A stretch of DNA of 64,000 nucleotides, from NCBI RefSeq assembly GCF_051020985.1, contig NC_135006.1, positions 16,633,501 through 16,697,500 on the forward strand, given 5' to 3'. Under the pieces are notes generated by a model. The model did no database searches, was not told where the DNA came from, and worked only from the letters and a program-made list of their open reading frames with translations. Positions within the stretch are counted from its first letter, which is position 1. Each line of letters starts with the position of its first letter. Of this stretch, positions 60,901 through 64,000 are shown one piece after another. The translations under genes and the position numbers were made by a program. The stretch comes from Nomia melanderi (Eukaryota > Arthropoda > Insecta > Hymenoptera > Halictidae).

Positions 60901-63327
60901 TCCCGCAATCGCGCCCGCCGACGATTAAACGACGCGATCCGAATCGAGTAAAACGAATCGCGTCCCGAGGACGAGCCATTTTACAGGTAACACGTTAATT
61001 TACATTTCCTCGGCGCCGTTCGCGGCGGATACGAGTCGAACGCGGGAGAATACGGTGGCAGGAATCGACGCCGCGTCCCATAAACGTTATTACAGCCGCG
61101 GCGAGCGGCGTACACGCGTCCCGCGTAATCGAACGATACCATAAATTTCAAGATGCAGCTTATCCGCCATACTTTCCGCGAACGACATCCGCGGCACAAT
61201 GATATTCCCGGCGCGGATGCGTTTCCTATCATGCGATGTATTAGATTACCTTCCGATCTCCTGCGGGAGCTTTTTTCCTTTCGGCCGACAAAGCGTTCAT
61301 TATATCGGTCGGGCTGAAGCGCCGATATATACGGTATGCTACGGTTGTTGCCTCCCGCGAACCCATCTTCCGCGGAAATTGAAACGGCTTCCACGGATCC
61401 GGAGATGCGTTTGTAAAAGACCGCCGCGAACATAATACGACGATCGAACAGACGTTCCCATCCTCGCAACAATTTATGCGGCACGTTCGAAGGTTCCGTC
61501 CGCTTTGGGGGAACGGCAATTGCAGTTCCAAAACAAGATTTATGGCGTGATGTATACGTGCCGTATGCTGATCAGCCTCTCGAGCGACCAGCCTTCGAAT
61601 AATTAACGTTCCTCGCAGCCGAGTCTTCGAATGATTCTCGACTGTTCCTTTCACCCGACACGTTCCGGATTTCTTCTTCGCGCTCGAACACTTACCACCG
61701 TATTTCCCATCGCTCGACCGATGTCGCAATAACTGTTCCGCAAGGGAACTATGCGTTTAGACCGGACATAAATTATGGGGTTGGTGCATGGACCTCTAGG
61801 TCGGGTATCGCGAAGTGACCCCTTGAGATCCTAATCCGTATCTTGACCCGGTAACACCTTCCCAGCCCCATTTGTCCCGAGCGTTTAACCGTCCTCCCAA
61901 TTCTGCTAAAGTATTGGCCCCTGCGAACCTAACGATTCTCAAACTTCAAATTCGACCGTCCAACGTCGGTGTTTGCCGTTGTCTCGCGAGAACCGTGGAA
62001 ACGATATTTCAATGTTTCATTACGGAGAGCAACGTTGTACGCGATTTGCAGAATTTTAACGACACCAAAGCTGTCTATCTTACGGGGTTTAAACAATCGC
62101 GGATCGCGCGACGCGAAATTCCCCTTAATTGGCGGAGAGAGGTTCGGCCCGATACCGATCGGTCGTAAGTGAGCAAGCAGGGATAACAAATTTGCGGGTT
62201 TGCGGGAAGTTTCGGTCGTTCGAGGAGAATCGGCGGAGGGAAGAAAGTTGAAAAGGGAAAAGTTTCTCGGGGGAAAAGGGGCAATCGGGGAACGCGAGAC
62301 GCTCGGCACACGCGATCCTCGTGACGCGATCGTTAAACGGGAAAGATAGAAAGAAGAGAGGTCGACAAACAGACCGAAATGTCTGTCGGTTACCGCGCCG
62401 CGCTGCGCTGTGCTCCGCTGCGCGCCGCAGCGGAATCGTTCCTGCGAGTGGGGCTAGTGCGCCCGTAGCTACGAACCAGTTAGGAAAGGTCGAACGGTCG
62501 ACGGAGGGCTTCCGGTGAAACCAGACCGTTGATCTTGGGGATTCGTCCAGGGATTACGTGCCGGGTCGAAACTGGCCAGGGATCTTTGGCCTCGGTCTTG
62601 GCCCCGGATTCCTAGGTCGGAACCTATTGCTTCGCCGAGAACTCCATTTCAAAGTCCCGATCGGGACCTGGGAGAATCCGACGTCGCGCGAAACTATTCT
62701 CGCAAACCGGACATAAATTTCATTCGTCCGTTATCCCTTTTCATTTTGCCGGCAGCCTCCGTTCCCCCGTTTCCCCGCGGACCTCGAACGCAATTATCGT
62801 ATGTCCGGGATTTCTTCGTTCTTGCCAGCTCCCTGTTAATCGAGAGGCACGAATATTCGGCGAGACTCGCGAATTCCATGGTTCCGGGTTACAGTCGTGT
62901 CCGACGGTTCCCGCAGCTGACCGAAATCCCGACGATGAACCCGTTGAAAATTTTACGACGGCGAGGGACGTCGCAAGCCGTGTCGGGGTCGTGTTCCCCG
63001 GCGGTCAGGGGTCACCGGACCGTCGTCGGGGAATCTTATTCCGGCACACGCGTCGCCCGATGTCCGTCGAAAAGAACAAACCGGAATGGCGGCGAGGGTC
63101 GACGGAGCAGACGGACCGTACTTCCGAGAGTGTTTCCCGTCGTTTTCGCGGCAGGCACGGTGGAAATCTGCGCCGCACCGCGGCGGCAAACATTGCCCGC
63201 GCTGAATTCGATCAACAATGGTAGCCGTAGGTTTGCGCTGCGTTCGCACAATAATTTGTATTCGACCAGGATCGGGGTTAGCGCGTTTACAGAGATTTAA
63301 CCATTATTATACCTATGTACCCAGATC

Positions 63328-63364
63328 TAATCAGATTTATAGTTAACAGGCATAAATCTGATTA
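63328..63364. repeat. Perfect 13-bp inverted repeat
   Basis: TAATCAGATTTAT is followed, after an 11-nt spacer, by its exact reverse complement. It sits in an AT-rich patch within GC-rich DNA. Confidence 0.85.
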
Positions 63365-63482
63365 ATTGTAATTACTGTAATTATCGGTGCTCCGTGGTTC
63401 GTGCGGGTATAAATCTCTCGCGTGCGTTACACGGCGCGAATACGCGGGCACGGGGCGCGCGCGATGGAAAAATAAATGGACG

Positions 63483-63533
63483 TCGCCTCGCCTCGCCTCG
63501 CCACGCCACGCCGCGCCGCGCCGCGCCTCGCCG
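63483..63533. repeat. (GCCTC)n / (GCCGC)n pentamer array
   Basis: About ten pentamer units that change from CGCCT through CGCCA to CGCCG along the array. Confidence 0.88.
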
Positions 63534-64000
63534 CGGAGGTAGCGCCGGAAACTGCACGGGCGGCGTTGCGCTCGATTTCACGAAGATCAACACGCGGTGG
63601 AAAAGCGAGAGGCTTTGTTTGCCGGCGCCACAATGAAACTGAAATTCCGCGTTGCCTTTTAATTTTAATGCCGAGCCGAAATCGAGCGATCGGTCCGCGG
63701 TTTTTATCTCGAACCCAGCCAACGTCCCCCGGAAAGAGAAGAATCGCGTTCCATTCCTGGCGGCCGGTTCCCACCGATCCGAAAAAGCAACGGAAGACGG
63801 CCAGCCGCGAATCCCGGAGATCGAATCGACTGCGGCCGCGAATATCCAGCTCTCCCGTCTCCATTACGGACCCCATAAATCAGGCGCGCCGTGTCGTGGG
63901 TTCATCCCCGCGGTCTATTTCTCTTGCCTTTGCCCTCAGCCGCTTATCCTCTCTCGCCGGCGCAGCCTCCGCTATCGTCGTCGCCGGTGTTACCGCAGCC

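Larger units (their letters stand above)
56567..64000 (+). other. Probable intron downstream of the Ig exon
   Basis: No continuation of the Ig domain is visible on the plus strand. The DNA is GC-rich with simple repeats near 57,870 and 63,490, and a perfect 13-bp inverted repeat at 63,328-63,364. Insect Sidestep-type genes commonly have very long introns, so this is consistent with one. Confidence 0.45.

Overview
This 64-kb window is nuclear DNA from an insect, most likely a hymenopteran such as a bee or ant. The evidence is split genes with GT/AG introns, mostly 65-400 nt long, set in GC- and CpG-rich non-coding DNA with many simple repeats. The two best-supported genes are insect-type GMC oxidoreductases. 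No bacterial operons, CRISPR arrays, rRNA or tRNA were seen. The genus cannot be fixed from the sequence alone. Nearly all open frames in this CpG-rich background are chance, so few genes are called.

Layout. 1-11,500: no supported gene, scattered microsatellites. 11,540-14,251 (minus): GMC gene A, complete in nine coding exons and predicted at 610 aa, with a TATA/initiator promoter and an AATAAA signal. 14,252-16,474: intergenic, containing an AT-rich element of about 1 kb (about 14,667-15,701) bounded by long, diverged inverted repeats. 16,475-26,725 (minus): GMC gene B, complete in eight coding exons and predicted at 632 aa, with a 7.2-kb first intron. 26,726-56,436: about 30 kb with no recognisable coding exon, but with (TA)n, GC microsatellites and clusters of TAATTA-type sites. 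56,437-56,566 (plus): one clean internal exon of an immunoglobulin-domain protein, best matched to the Sidestep family; its other exons lie outside the window or were not recognised. 56,567-64,000: probably intron of that gene.

The two GMC genes are same-strand tandem paralogs. Three exon lengths (129, 197 and 371 nt) are identical, and most intron positions and phases are shared. They differ by one intron specific to each gene. Both keep the FAD-binding glycine motif, both GMC signatures and the active-site His/Asn pair, so both are predicted to be active FAD-dependent alcohol/sugar dehydrogenases. The Ig exon is unrelated and on the opposite strand. No previously undescribed system could be demonstrated. 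The most unusual items are the fold-back element between the GMC genes, a 66-nt stop-free intron in gene A, and a His-rich C-terminal extension in gene B.
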